NCBI GenBank assembly: GCA_900549235.1 | Contig: URNT01000035.1 | Coordinates: 1-31,229, forward strand | Direction of reading: 5' to 3' | DNA from: an uncultured Clostridium sp. | GTDB lineage: Bacteria; Bacillota; Clostridia; Lachnospirales; Lachnospiraceae | Length of the DNA: 31,229 nt | In this document: in pieces, positions 1 to 7,427 of the stretch | How the letters are laid out: every line of letters starts with the position of its first letter | Numbering within the stretch: the stretch's first letter is position 1 | Program-made: the position numbers and the translations under genes | Notes under the pieces: model-generated | Databases searched by the model: none | The model's input: only the letters and a program-made list of their open reading frames with translations | Told to the model about the DNA's origin: nothing

Positions 1-72
1 CCTCGATAGCTCAGTCGGTAGAGCAAACGGCTGTTAACCGTTGGGTCGTAGGTTCAAGTCCTACTCGGGGAG
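1..72 (+). tRNA. tRNA-Asn(GTT), first base outside the window
   Basis: Cloverleaf with GTT anticodon in the loop CTGTTAACC and a T-arm with GGTTCAAGTCC. The 3' acceptor strand at 65-71 needs a 5' partner TCCTCGA, of which the first T would lie at position 0, so the gene is truncated by one base at the window edge. The discriminator is G72. CCA is not encoded. It is first of a three-tRNA cluster on the same strand. Confidence 0.93.
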
Positions 73-93
73 TTTTATTTAATTGTATAGCAA

Positions 94-165
94 GGCCCCA
101 TGGTCAAGCGGTTAAGACATCGCCCTTTCACGGCGGTAACAGGGGTCCGAATCCCCTTGGGGTCA
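94..165 (+). tRNA. tRNA-Glu(TTC)
   Basis: Acceptor stem GGCCCCA (94-100) pairs with TGGGGTC (158-164), with discriminator A165. The anticodon loop reads CTTTCAC, giving TTC. It lies 21 bp after tRNA-Asn and 16 bp before tRNA-Cys, so the three are probably one transcript. CCA is not encoded. Confidence 0.95.
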
Positions 166-181
166 TTTGAAAAATTGATAT

Positions 182-252
182 GGCGACATAGCCAAGTGGT
201 AAGGCAAAGGTCTGCAACACCTCTATCACCGGTTCAAATCCGGTTGTCGCCT
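182..252 (+). tRNA. tRNA-Cys(GCA)
   Basis: Acceptor stem GGCGACA (182-188) pairs with TGTCGCC (245-251), with discriminator T252. The anticodon GCA lies in the loop TCTGCAACA. It is last of the cluster and is followed after 5 bp by a terminator hairpin. Confidence 0.95.
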
Positions 253-257
253 CTTTT

Positions 258-287
258 AAGAATCATCGTTTTGATGATTCTTTTTTG
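258..287 (+). terminator. Rho-independent terminator of the tRNA cluster
   Basis: A perfect 10-bp stem AAGAATCATC (258-267) / GATGATTCTT (273-282) with a 5-nt loop runs into a T tract. It directly follows tRNA-Cys. The stretch from 288 to about 419 holds nothing that I can support. Confidence 0.85.
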
Positions 288-419
288 TATTCAAAAGAAT
301 ATTCCATGTCTTACAGAAAGCAAAATCGGTGAGCAGTATCAAGGAAAACCATGTGTGGTTTAACGGGAGTCAGGAAATTCCGGTGTAAAAATGATTTTTG
401 CAGCGCCGCAAAGATCTGA

Positions 420-448
420 TTGACATCTCAGGAAAGGAATGATAGAAT
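420..448 (+). promoter_or_regulatory. Sigma-A promoter of the structured RNA
   Basis: TTGACA (420-425), a 17-bp spacer, then TAGAAT (443-448). The start would fall near 455, about 25 nt upstream of the folded region and far from any credible start codon. This fits a promoter for a noncoding RNA. Confidence 0.6.
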
Positions 449-479
449 CTAAAACGGAATGAGTCTAAAAATACCGGAG

Positions 480-683
480 TCTTCCAAGCAATTTAATTTT
501 GGACCACCTCTGAATGGAGGTTAAGGCCATACGGACAGCCGGGTCCACTGCCGATTGACGGTATAAGCCGTCGTTATTGATTGAGTTAGAAGCTCAAATT
601 TTATAAGTTGGTTACTTCATAACCCAAATGCGTATTTACGCAAACTTGTGAAACGGTCAATAAAGAGTGGTAAAGGTTTTTTT
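480..683 (+). ncRNA. Candidate structured noncoding RNA (raiA-motif-like)
   Basis: No credible protein is encoded here, but the segment is a run of short helices: CCTC 507-510/GAGG 517-520, GGAC 533-536/GTCC 543-546, GACGG 557-561/CCGTC 568-572, TTGAG 581-585/CTCAA 593-597, GGTTA 610-614/TAACC 620-624 and TGCGTA 629-634/TACGCA 637-642. A possible closing helix pairs ACCAC 503-507 with GTGGT 667-671, just before a run of seven T (677-683). A sigma-A promoter lies upstream, giving a predicted RNA of roughly 230 nt. Size, helix density and clostridial host suggest the raiA RNA class, but that name is recalled rather than tested. A 5' leader of the downstream decarboxylase gene is the alternative. 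Confidence 0.5.
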
Positions 684-816
684 GCTGTATAGACTCTGTG
701 TATCATACCTATCCGATGTGTTATTCGATGAAAAAGGCATATGTTCTATGCGGTTTTGTTATATTTATATTAATGCATGGAGTATGTCCGTCAAAGACAA
801 CAGGGAAAATAGGAAG

Positions 817-849
817 CGCAAGTTGTGTGATTACAGCTTGCGTTTTTTT
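817..849 (+). terminator. Terminator in the leader of the polyamine operon, possible attenuator
   Basis: The stem CGCAAGTTGT (817-826) pairs with ACAGCTTGCG (833-842), 10 bp with one G-U, closed by a 6-nt loop and followed by seven T (843-849). It lies only 38 bp upstream of the speA start codon, and no promoter is apparent between the two. Operon transcription must therefore either read through it or start very close to the gene. The 684-816 stretch holds no recognised riboswitch. ACAAC (797-801) could pair with GTTGT (822-826) and compete with the 5' arm, but this is only 5 bp. Confidence 0.7.
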
Positions 850-887
850 GATGCAAACGACCAGATGTATCCATCGGAGGTGTTAAG

Positions 888-2342
888 ATGAAAGCGGATC
901 AGAACAGAGCTCCTATTTATGAGGCTTTGAAGAAATTTCGGGAAATGCGGGTGGTGCCCTTTGATGTGCCGGGACATAAGCACGGGCGGGGAAATCCGGA
1001 GCTGGCGGCATTTCTCGGTGAACAATGTGTGAGTATAGATGTGAACAGCATGAAACCCTTGGATAATCTCTGCCATCCCGTATCGGTGATCCGGGAGGCC
1101 GAGATCCTGGTGGCAGAGGCCTTTGGAGCGGCCCATGCTTTTTTGATGGTGGGAGGCACCACCAGCTCGGTGCAGAGCATGGTGCTGTCGGCCTGCAAAC
1201 GGGGGGATAAGATCATCCTGCCGAGAAATGTCCACCGCAGCGTGATCAATGCCCTGGTGCTGTGCGGAGCGGTACCTGTGTATGTGAACCCGGAGGTGGA
1301 TCACAGACTTGGGATCTCCCTGGGAATGAAGCGGGAGCAGGTGGCAAGGGCCATTGAGGAGAATCCGGACGCAGTGGCGGTGCTGGTCAATAACCCTACC
1401 TATTACGGCATCTGCAGCGATCTGAGGGCTATTGTGGAAATGGCCCATAAGGCAGGGATGCTGTGCCTGGCGGATGAGGCTCACGGAACCCATTTTTATT
1501 TTGGAGAAAATATGCCGGTGTCGGCTATGGCAGCGGGAGCGGATATGGCTTCTGTTTCCATGCACAAAAGCGGAGGCAGCCTGACCCAGTCAAGTCTTCT
1601 TCTGATCGGAGATGGGATCAATCCGGGCCATGTAAGGCAGATCATCAATCTGACCCAGACCACCTCCGGCAGCTACCTTCTGATGTCCAGCCTTGACATA
1701 AGCCGCCGGAACCTGGCTCTCAGAGGAAAAGAGGTCTTTGCCAAAGTGGTGTCCATGGCGGATTATGCCAGGGAGGAGATCAACGCTGTAGGCGGCTATT
1801 ATGCCTTCGGAAGGGAACTGATCAACGGGGATTCCATCTATGATTTTGACTCCACCAAGCTGAGTGTCCATACCAGGGATATTGGTCTGGCGGGGATCGA
1901 GGTCTATGACCTTTTAAGGGACGAGTATGATATTCAGATTGAATTTGGGGATATTGGAAATATCCTGGCCTATCTGTCCATTGGCGACCGGCCCCAGGAA
2001 CTGGAGCGTCTGGTAAGCGCCCTGGCGGAGATCCGGCGTCTTTACCAGAAGGACAGCAGCGGCCTGCTGAGCCAGGAGTATATTGCTCCGGCGGTGGTTG
2101 TAAGCCCTCAGGAGGCATTTTATGCGGGGAAAAGGAGTATTCCCATCGAGGAAAGCGAAGGCTATGTGTGCAGTGAGTTTGTAATGTGCTACCCGCCGGG
2201 GATCCCGATCCTGGCGCCGGGAGAGCGGATTACAGGGGACATTCTTGATTATATCCGGTATGCCAAGGAAAAGGGCTGCTCCATGACGGGGCCGGAGGAT
2301 CCTGAGATATTAAATATCAATGTATTAGAGGGGGACAGGTAA
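888..2342 (+). CDS. speA: Orn/Lys/Arg decarboxylase, probably arginine decarboxylase
   Basis: PLP-dependent fold-type I decarboxylase of the Bacillus SpeA type, 484 residues, which is normal for the short clostridial family without an N-terminal response-regulator-like domain. The PLP lysine is K227 in SMHKSGGS, and DEAHG (196-200) supplies the cofactor-binding Asp and His. Large-domain motifs PGHKHGRG (28-35) and GGTTSS (89-94) are present. The start is supported by GGAGGT at 876-881. Substrate is not readable from the sequence; arginine is inferred because an agmatinase is encoded two genes downstream, making arginine to agmatine the expected first step of the operon. Lysine decarboxylase is the alternative. 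The downstream start codon lies immediately after the stop, so translation is likely coupled. Confidence 0.85.
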   Translation: MKADQNRAPIYEALKKFREMRVVPFDVPGHKHGRGNPELAAFLGEQCVSIDVNSMKPLDNLCHPVSVIREAEILVAEAFGAAHAFLMVGGTTSSVQSMVLSACKRGDKIILPRNVHRSVINALVLCGAVPVYVNPEVDHRLGISLGMKREQVARAIEENPDAVAVLVNNPTYYGICSDLRAIVEMAHKAGMLCLADEAHGTHFYFGENMPVSAMAAGADMASVSMHKSGGSLTQSSLLLIGDGINPGHVRQIINLTQTTSGSYLLMSSLDISRRNLALRGKEVFAKVVSMADYAREEINAVGGYYAFGRELINGDSIYDFDSTKLSVHTRDIGLAGIEVYDLLRDEYDIQIEFGDIGNILAYLSIGDRPQELERLVSALAEIRRLYQKDSSGLLSQEYIAPAVVVSPQEAFYAGKRSIPIEESEGYVCSEFVMCYPPGIPILAPGERITGDILDYIRYAKEKGCSMTGPEDPEILNINVLEGDR

Positions 2343-3194
2343 ATGGAGATCTGGTTCAGTGAATTTCATGCTCCCGATGTAAAGCACAGCATCCGGGTGA
2401 ACCGACATCTGTATTCGGCAAAAAGCGAATTTCAGCAGATCGATATTTTTGATACGCCGGAATTTGGCAGGGTATTGACTCTGGACGGAAATGTAGTCCT
2501 GACGGAGCGGGATGAATTCATCTACGATGAGATGATTACCCATATCCCTATGTCAGTTCATCCAAATATCCGGGATGTGCTGGTGATCGGAGCGGGGGAC
2601 GGAGGCGTGGTCAGAGAACTGGCCCGGTATGATTCCATCCGCAGGATCGACCTGGTGGAGATGGATCCTCAGGTAGTGGAGGCCTGCAGGATCTACCTGC
2701 CGGAAAATGCCAGCCGTCTGGATGATGAGCGGGTACATATTTACTTTGACAATGCCCTTCGGTTTATCAGACGGTGCAAGGACGAGTATGATCTGATCAT
2801 CGTGGACTCTACGGATCCCTTTGGGCCGTCGGAGGGATATTTTACGAAGGAATTTTACGGGATCTGCTATAATGCCCTTCATGAGGACGGGATCATGGTG
2901 AACCAGCAGGGAAGCCCGTTTTTCAAGCATGACGCAGAGGTCATGCAGAGAAGCCACAAACGGATTGTAAATGTATTTCCGGTAAGCCGGGTGTATCAGG
3001 CCCATATTCCCACCTACGCGGCGGGCTACTGGCTGTTTGGCTTTGCAAGCAAGAAATATCATCCCATTGATGATTTTGACGCGAAAAGGTGGGAGAGTCT
3101 TGGACTGGATACACAGTATTATACTACGAAGCTGCATGTAGGGGCATTTTACCTGCCTGCGTTTCTTGAAAAGATGCTTAGGGAGGTAGAGTGA
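2343..3194 (+). CDS. speE: Spermidine synthase family aminopropyltransferase
   Basis: 283 residues, the usual size of bacterial SpeE. The N-terminal beta domain (about 1-60) is followed by a Rossmann methyltransferase-like domain with GAGDGG (83-88) for decarboxylated-SAM binding, the acidic VEMDP (105-109) and the gatekeeping VDSTDP (154-159). These are family hallmarks of polyamine aminopropyltransferases. It sits between arginine decarboxylase and agmatinase genes. A SAM decarboxylase (speD), needed to make its usual aminopropyl donor, is not in the window. It might act on putrescine, or on agmatine to give aminopropylagmatine, which agmatinase could then cleave; the sequence does not decide. 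The ATG follows the speA stop directly, with GAGGGGGACAGGT just upstream as ribosome-binding site. Confidence 0.85.
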   Translation: MEIWFSEFHAPDVKHSIRVNRHLYSAKSEFQQIDIFDTPEFGRVLTLDGNVVLTERDEFIYDEMITHIPMSVHPNIRDVLVIGAGDGGVVRELARYDSIRRIDLVEMDPQVVEACRIYLPENASRLDDERVHIYFDNALRFIRRCKDEYDLIIVDSTDPFGPSEGYFTKEFYGICYNALHEDGIMVNQQGSPFFKHDAEVMQRSHKRIVNVFPVSRVYQAHIPTYAAGYWLFGFASKKYHPIDDFDAKRWESLGLDTQYYTTKLHVGAFYLPAFLEKMLREVE

Positions 3195-4048
3195 TGAGGA
3201 AAAATGTAGAGACCTTTATCGGCTGTGACAGCGGATATGAGGAGGCAGGGATCGTGCTGTTCGGAGCGCCCTTTGATTCCACCACCAGCTTCCGGCCGGG
3301 GGCCAGGTTCGGATCTTCTGCGATTCGTCATGAGAGCTTTGGCCTGGAGACCTACAGCCCTTACCAGGATAAGGATCTGACGGATTATCATACCTTTGAT
3401 ATGGGAGATCTGGAGCTGTGCTTTGGAAGCGCCCAGCTGGCTTTAAAGGATATAGAGGACTGCGCGGAGGAGATCCTGGGAGACGGGAAGCTGCCATTTC
3501 TTCTGGGAGGGGAGCATCTGGTGACTCTGGGGGCGGTAAGGGCTGCCGTCAGGAAATACCCGGAGCTTCACATCATCCATTTTGACGCCCATGCGGATTT
3601 GAGAGATGAGTATCTGGGGGCAAAGCTGAGTCACGCGGCAGTGATGCGGCGGTGCCATGAGCTTCTGGGAGACGGGCGGATTCATCAGTTCTGTATCCGC
3701 AGCGGAGACCGGGAGGAATTTGCCTTCGCAAAGGAGCATACAAAGCTTCGGAAATTTGATTTCCAGGGCCTTGAGGAGCTGGTAAGAGAACTGAAGGAAA
3801 AGGATGTGCCGGTGTATCTGAGTATTGATCTGGATTGCATGGATCCTTCTGCCTTTCCGGGAACGGGAACGCCAGAGGCAGGAGGCGTGACCTTTAAGGA
3901 GCTGCTTGGGGCAGCGCTTGTGGCGGCAGATACAAGGATTGTGGCGGCAGATGTAAATGAGCTGGCGCCTATGCTGGATGCCAGCGGGGCATCTACGGCA
4001 ACGGCCTGCAAACTGGTGCGGGAATTAATCCTGGCCCTTCATAAATAA
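3194..4048 (+). CDS. speB: Agmatinase / ureohydrolase
   Basis: Manganese ureohydrolase of the arginase superfamily, 284 residues. Metal ligands are visible: H108 in GGEH, DAHAD (131-135) and IDLDCMDP (211-218). It would release urea from agmatine to make putrescine, or act on an aminopropylated agmatine. I choose ATG 3194, which overlaps the speE stop as TGATG and has GGGAGG at 3181-3186 with 7-nt spacing. A GTG at 3191 would add one residue and leave only 4 nt. The arginase fold alone does not separate agmatinase from other ureohydrolases; the decarboxylase upstream makes agmatine the likely substrate. Confidence 0.85.
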   Translation: MRKNVETFIGCDSGYEEAGIVLFGAPFDSTTSFRPGARFGSSAIRHESFGLETYSPYQDKDLTDYHTFDMGDLELCFGSAQLALKDIEDCAEEILGDGKLPFLLGGEHLVTLGAVRAAVRKYPELHIIHFDAHADLRDEYLGAKLSHAAVMRRCHELLGDGRIHQFCIRSGDREEFAFAKEHTKLRKFDFQGLEELVRELKEKDVPVYLSIDLDCMDPSAFPGTGTPEAGGVTFKELLGAALVAADTRIVAADVNELAPMLDASGASTATACKLVRELILALHK

Positions 4049-4071
4049 TTTTAACAAAGGAGAAATGAAAT

Positions 4072-5331
4072 ATGAGCAGAGTATTAGTAATCGGATGCGG
4101 CGGAGTTGCCAATGTGGCTATCCGCAAGTGCTGTCAGGTAAGTGAGGTATTTACAGAGCTTTGTATCGCAAGCCGTACCAAGTCAAAATGTGATGAGCTG
4201 GCTGCGGCTCTTGAGGGAAAAACAGCTACAAAGATCACCACCGCCCAGGTGGATGCAGACAAGGTTCAGGAGGTGATCGACCTGATCCGTTCCTATCAGC
4301 CGGATCTGGTTATGAACATCGCGCTGCCTTATCAGGATCTGACGATTATGGATGCCTGTCTGGCCTGCGGCGTGAATTATATGGATACGGCAAATTATGA
4401 GCCGGAGGATACAGAGGATCCCCAGTGGCGTGCCATCTATGAGAAGCGCTGCGAGGAGGCAGGCTTTTCCGCTTACTTTGACTACAGCTGGCAGTGGGCT
4501 TACCGGGAGAAATTTGAGAAGGCCGGACTGACAGCTCTTCTTGGCTGCGGTTTTGACCCGGGCGTGACCCAGGCTTACTGCGCTTACGCTAAGAAGCATG
4601 AGTTTGATACTATCGATACCATTGATATTTTAGACTGTAATGGCGGTGATCATGGTTATCCCTTTGCCACCAACTTTAACCCAGAGGTGAACCTGCGTGA
4701 GGTGTCCGCTCCCGGAAGCTACTGGGAGAACGGCCACTGGGTGGAGATCCCGGCCATGAGCATCAAGAGGGAGTACGACTTTGATTGTGTGGGCATGAAG
4801 GATATGTACCTGCTTCACCACGAGGAGATCGAGTCCCTGGCTCTGAATATCCCGGAGGTAAAGCGGATCCGTTTCTTTATGACCTTTGGACAGAGCTATC
4901 TGACCCATATGAAGTGCCTGGAAAATGTCGGGATGCTTTCTACTACCCCTGTGATGTTTGAGGGACAGGAGATTGTTCCTATCAAGTTTTTAAAGGCCCT
5001 TCTGCCGGATCCTGCAAGCCTTGGCCCCAGAACCCATGGAAAGACCAATATCGGCTGTATCTTTACCGGTAAAAAGGACGGAAAGGAAAAGAGCTACTAT
5101 ATCTACAATGTATGCGATCATCAGGAGTGCTACAAGGAGGTGGAAAGCCAGGCTATCAGCTATACCACCGGCGTACCTGCCATGTGCGGCGCCCTGATGC
5201 TGCTGACAGGAAAGTGGGATAAGAAGGGCGTTTATACAGTTGAGGAAATGGATCCGGATCCATTTTTAGAGGCACTGGATCAGTACGGGCTGCCTAAGAA
5301 TGAGTGCCATGATCCCAAGCTGGTGGACTGA
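4072..5331 (+). CDS. Carboxyspermidine/carboxynorspermidine dehydrogenase (saccharopine dehydrogenase family)
   Basis: 419 residues with an N-terminal Rossmann dinucleotide site, VIGCGGVAN (6-14), and the overall plan of the Lys1-like saccharopine dehydrogenase family. Members of this family in polyamine clusters reductively condense aspartate semialdehyde with putrescine to give carboxyspermidine, using NADPH. The identity rests on both sequence and position directly before a carboxyspermidine decarboxylase gene; saccharopine dehydrogenase itself is unlikely in this context. The ribosome-binding site is AAAGGAG just upstream, after a 23-bp gap from speB. The coding sequence is richer in GCT/CGT-type codons than its neighbours, which may reflect higher expression. 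Confidence 0.85.
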   Translation: MSRVLVIGCGGVANVAIRKCCQVSEVFTELCIASRTKSKCDELAAALEGKTATKITTAQVDADKVQEVIDLIRSYQPDLVMNIALPYQDLTIMDACLACGVNYMDTANYEPEDTEDPQWRAIYEKRCEEAGFSAYFDYSWQWAYREKFEKAGLTALLGCGFDPGVTQAYCAYAKKHEFDTIDTIDILDCNGGDHGYPFATNFNPEVNLREVSAPGSYWENGHWVEIPAMSIKREYDFDCVGMKDMYLLHHEEIESLALNIPEVKRIRFFMTFGQSYLTHMKCLENVGMLSTTPVMFEGQEIVPIKFLKALLPDPASLGPRTHGKTNIGCIFTGKKDGKEKSYYIYNVCDHQECYKEVESQAISYTTGVPAMCGALMLLTGKWDKKGVYTVEEMDPDPFLEALDQYGLPKNECHDPKLVD

Positions 5332-5336
5332 GCGGT

Positions 5337-6545
5337 ATGAAAAAAGAGAATCGAGTGATATTTGACTCCCTGAAGGGGAAGGAGCCGGAGGAGCTGTTTG
5401 GAGGGCTCAGAACCCCCTGCTATATCATTGACGAGGGGCAGCTCCGTGAAAATGGAAGGATCCTGGCCTCTGTTATGAAACGGACGGGATGTAAGATCCT
5501 TCTTGCCCAAAAGGCATTTTCCAACTTTGACTGCTATCCTCTGCTGGGGGAGTATATTGCCGGAACAGAGGCAAGCGGGCTGTATGAGGCCAGGCTCGGG
5601 AAGGAGAAGATGCCTCAGGGTGAGGTTCATGTATTCTGCGGGGCCTACCGTGAGGATGAATTTGAGGAGCTTCTGGAATATGCAGACCATATCGTGTTCA
5701 ACTCCCCGGGCCAGCTGGCCCGGTTTGGAGTCAGGGCGAAGGCGCGTGGAAAGAGCGTAGGGCTTCGGATCAATCCGGAGTGTTCGACCCAGGAGGGCCA
5801 TGAGATCTACGATCCCTGCGCTCCCGGAAGCCGTCTGGGAACCACCAGGGCCATGTGGGACAGGGAAATGACCCCGGAGCTTACAGGGCTCCTTGACGGA
5901 CTTCATTTTCATACTCTTTGTGAACAGGATTCTGACGCCCTGGAGCTTACCCTTAAGGCGGTGGAGGAGAAATTTTCCCATGTGCTGCCGAGGATGAAGT
6001 GGCTGAATATGGGCGGCGGGCATCATATTACAAAGGAGGGGTATGATATTCCCCGGCTGGAAGCCTGCATCCGGTATGCCATGGAGGCCTGGGGTGTGGA
6101 GGTCTATCTGGAGCCCGGTGAGGCAGTTGCCTTAAATGCGGGATATCTGGCCTGCCGCGTACTGGATCTTACGGAAAATGGCGCTGTAAAAAATGCGGTT
6201 CTGGATGCCAGTGCTGCCTGTCATATGCCGGATGTGATCGAGATGCCTTATACGCCTCCTCTTTACGGAGCGCAGGCAGGAACGAAAGGGCCTGAGGTCT
6301 GGCGTCTGGGCGGTCCCACCTGTCTGGCGGGGGATGTGATCGGGGATTACAGTTTTGAGGAGCCTCTGAGAGAAGGAGAGCTGCTGCTCTTTGGAGATAT
6401 GGCGATCTATACCACCTGCAAGAATAATACCTTTAATGGTATGCCCCTGCCGGACATCTGGAGACGGACGCCGGAAGGGGAGCTGGTCTGCGCGGCCCGG
6501 TTTTCCTATGAGGATTTTGCCGGGCGGCTGGGAAAATGGAAATAA
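5337..6545 (+). CDS. nspC: Carboxyspermidine/carboxynorspermidine decarboxylase
   Basis: 402 residues, PLP-dependent fold-type III (alanine racemase/ornithine decarboxylase-like). The Schiff-base lysine is K59 in LLAQKAF; HFHTLCE (190-196), the glycine loop GGGHH (226-230) and EPGE (259-262) hold the cofactor phosphate, and the catalytic-loop cysteine is probably C329 in GPTCLAGD. It would decarboxylate carboxyspermidine to spermidine, ending the pathway encoded by the operon. Only 5 bp separate it from the upstream stop and there is little Shine-Dalgarno sequence, so translational coupling is likely. It ends 13 bp from the convergent bioY stop, with no clear terminator between. Confidence 0.87.
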   Translation: MKKENRVIFDSLKGKEPEELFGGLRTPCYIIDEGQLRENGRILASVMKRTGCKILLAQKAFSNFDCYPLLGEYIAGTEASGLYEARLGKEKMPQGEVHVFCGAYREDEFEELLEYADHIVFNSPGQLARFGVRAKARGKSVGLRINPECSTQEGHEIYDPCAPGSRLGTTRAMWDREMTPELTGLLDGLHFHTLCEQDSDALELTLKAVEEKFSHVLPRMKWLNMGGGHHITKEGYDIPRLEACIRYAMEAWGVEVYLEPGEAVALNAGYLACRVLDLTENGAVKNAVLDASAACHMPDVIEMPYTPPLYGAQAGTKGPEVWRLGGPTCLAGDVIGDYSFEEPLREGELLLFGDMAIYTTCKNNTFNGMPLPDIWRRTPEGELVCAARFSYEDFAGRLGKWK

Positions 6546-6558
6546 GATACGAAAAGGG

Positions 6559-7101
6559 TCAGCAGGTCTGGCGCAGGGCATATCGGATGGGCTTTGCGAT
6601 CAGGCCTGCTGCAATACATTTGAACACATCCAGAGGGATGAAGGGCAGGACAGCCGCAGCCAGGGTGGCTGACCAGGTCATAGCGGTCATGAGCTTCATG
6701 TAGATGCTTCCAAAGAGGTAGATCACCGGCATCCCGGCAAAAATGGCGGCACCGCAGAAGCGGGGGAGATTATATTCCCTGCCTTTTAAGAAGGATATGA
6801 GGGCTGCGGCCGGCGCCCAGGAGATCAGATAGCCGCCTGTGGGCCCAAGGAGCACGCCGGGGCCTGCTCCGGCGCCGGAAAAGACAGGAAGCCCCACAAG
6901 GCCGATGAGCAGGTATGCCAGGATGGTAATGGCTGCCTGGCCCGGTGTCAGGAGAAAGGCGATGAGGTTCACCACCAGGGTCTGGGCCGTCACGCTGACC
7001 GGTGAAAATGGGATGGGGATGATTATGTAGGCGGAGGCGCATAAAAGCGCGGTGAGAAGGGCCATTTTTGTAAGGTCCTGAGTATGGATGCGCTGATTCA
7101 T
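6559..7101 (-). CDS. bioY: BioY biotin transporter (ECF S component)
   Basis: About 180 residues and very hydrophobic, with roughly six membrane segments. It matches the BioY family of substrate-binding S components, including an N-terminal TALLCASAYIIIPIPFSPV block and the VLLGPTGGYLISW motif typical of BioY. BioY captures biotin and works with a shared EcfA/EcfT energising module, not encoded here. I choose the ATG at 7099-7101, which gives an N-terminus NQRIHTQDLTKMAL and has GGAG about 11 nt upstream. An in-frame ATG at 7179 would start upstream of the promoter -10 and is unlikely. No biotin synthesis genes are adjacent. Regulation by BirA is indicated by the operator at 7174-7202. Confidence 0.88.
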   Translation of the reverse strand: MNQRIHTQDLTKMALLTALLCASAYIIIPIPFSPVSVTAQTLVVNLIAFLLTPGQAAITILAYLLIGLVGLPVFSGAGAGPGVLLGPTGGYLISWAPAAALISFLKGREYNLPRFCGAAIFAGMPVIYLFGSIYMKLMTAMTWSATLAAAVLPFIPLDVFKCIAAGLIAKPIRYALRQTC

Positions 7102-7150
7102 AAATAGGATCACTCCATTTCTGCCCGTATGGGGCGTTGATTCTGAGGTG

Positions 7151-7179
7151 ATTATAAATGGGAGGCAATAAAATGTCAA
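7151..7179 (-). promoter_or_regulatory. Sigma-A promoter of bioY
   Basis: Read on the minus strand: TTGACA (7179-7174), a 17-bp spacer and TATAAT (7156-7151), a consensus promoter. Transcription would start near 7144, about 40 nt before the bioY ATG. Confidence 0.85.
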
Positions 7180-7202
7180 CTATATTTTATAAAAGGTTGA
7201 CA
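7174..7202. promoter_or_regulatory. BirA-type operator over the bioY promoter
   Basis: The inverted repeat TGTCAAC (7174-7180), 15-bp spacer, GTTGACA (7196-7202) has the arm sequence and spacing of known BirA operators in front of biotin genes. Its left arm contains the -35 hexamer of bioY, so BirA-biotinyl-AMP binding would block RNA polymerase. Arms and spacing are seen; the regulator is inferred from family knowledge. Confidence 0.75.
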
Positions 7203-7427
7203 ATTATCCGGCCACATTTCCGCCGGATTGTGCTGCAATGGGATTATTACCAAAGGAATCAGAGGGGGCGCATGTTTCAAACAGGCTGCGAGGGTCATTC
7301 GGAGTTTAAGCTGAAGCAGAAGCAGTATTTTAGGATGGCCGGAGCCGCAGATCCCCCCTTTTCATATCCTGGCTGTTATGATAAGATAGGTGGGTAATGG
7401 ATAGAAGAAAGATGACAGGATAAAACG

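Noticed and set aside
100..363. Reading frame of 87 codons across tRNA-Glu and tRNA-Cys
   Set aside because: It runs over two clear tRNA genes and a terminator and has no ribosome-binding site.
667..891. Two overlapping short frames of 62-74 codons before speA
   Set aside because: No Shine-Dalgarno sequence, odd composition, and both run through the terminator hairpin at 817-849. A leader peptide cannot be fully excluded.
6546..6558. Bidirectional terminator between nspC and bioY
   Set aside because: The gap is only 13 bp and holds no hairpin with a T run.
7158..7397. 79-codon plus-strand frame between bioY and the exonuclease
   Set aside because: It starts inside the bioY promoter and operator, and the composition is not protein-like.
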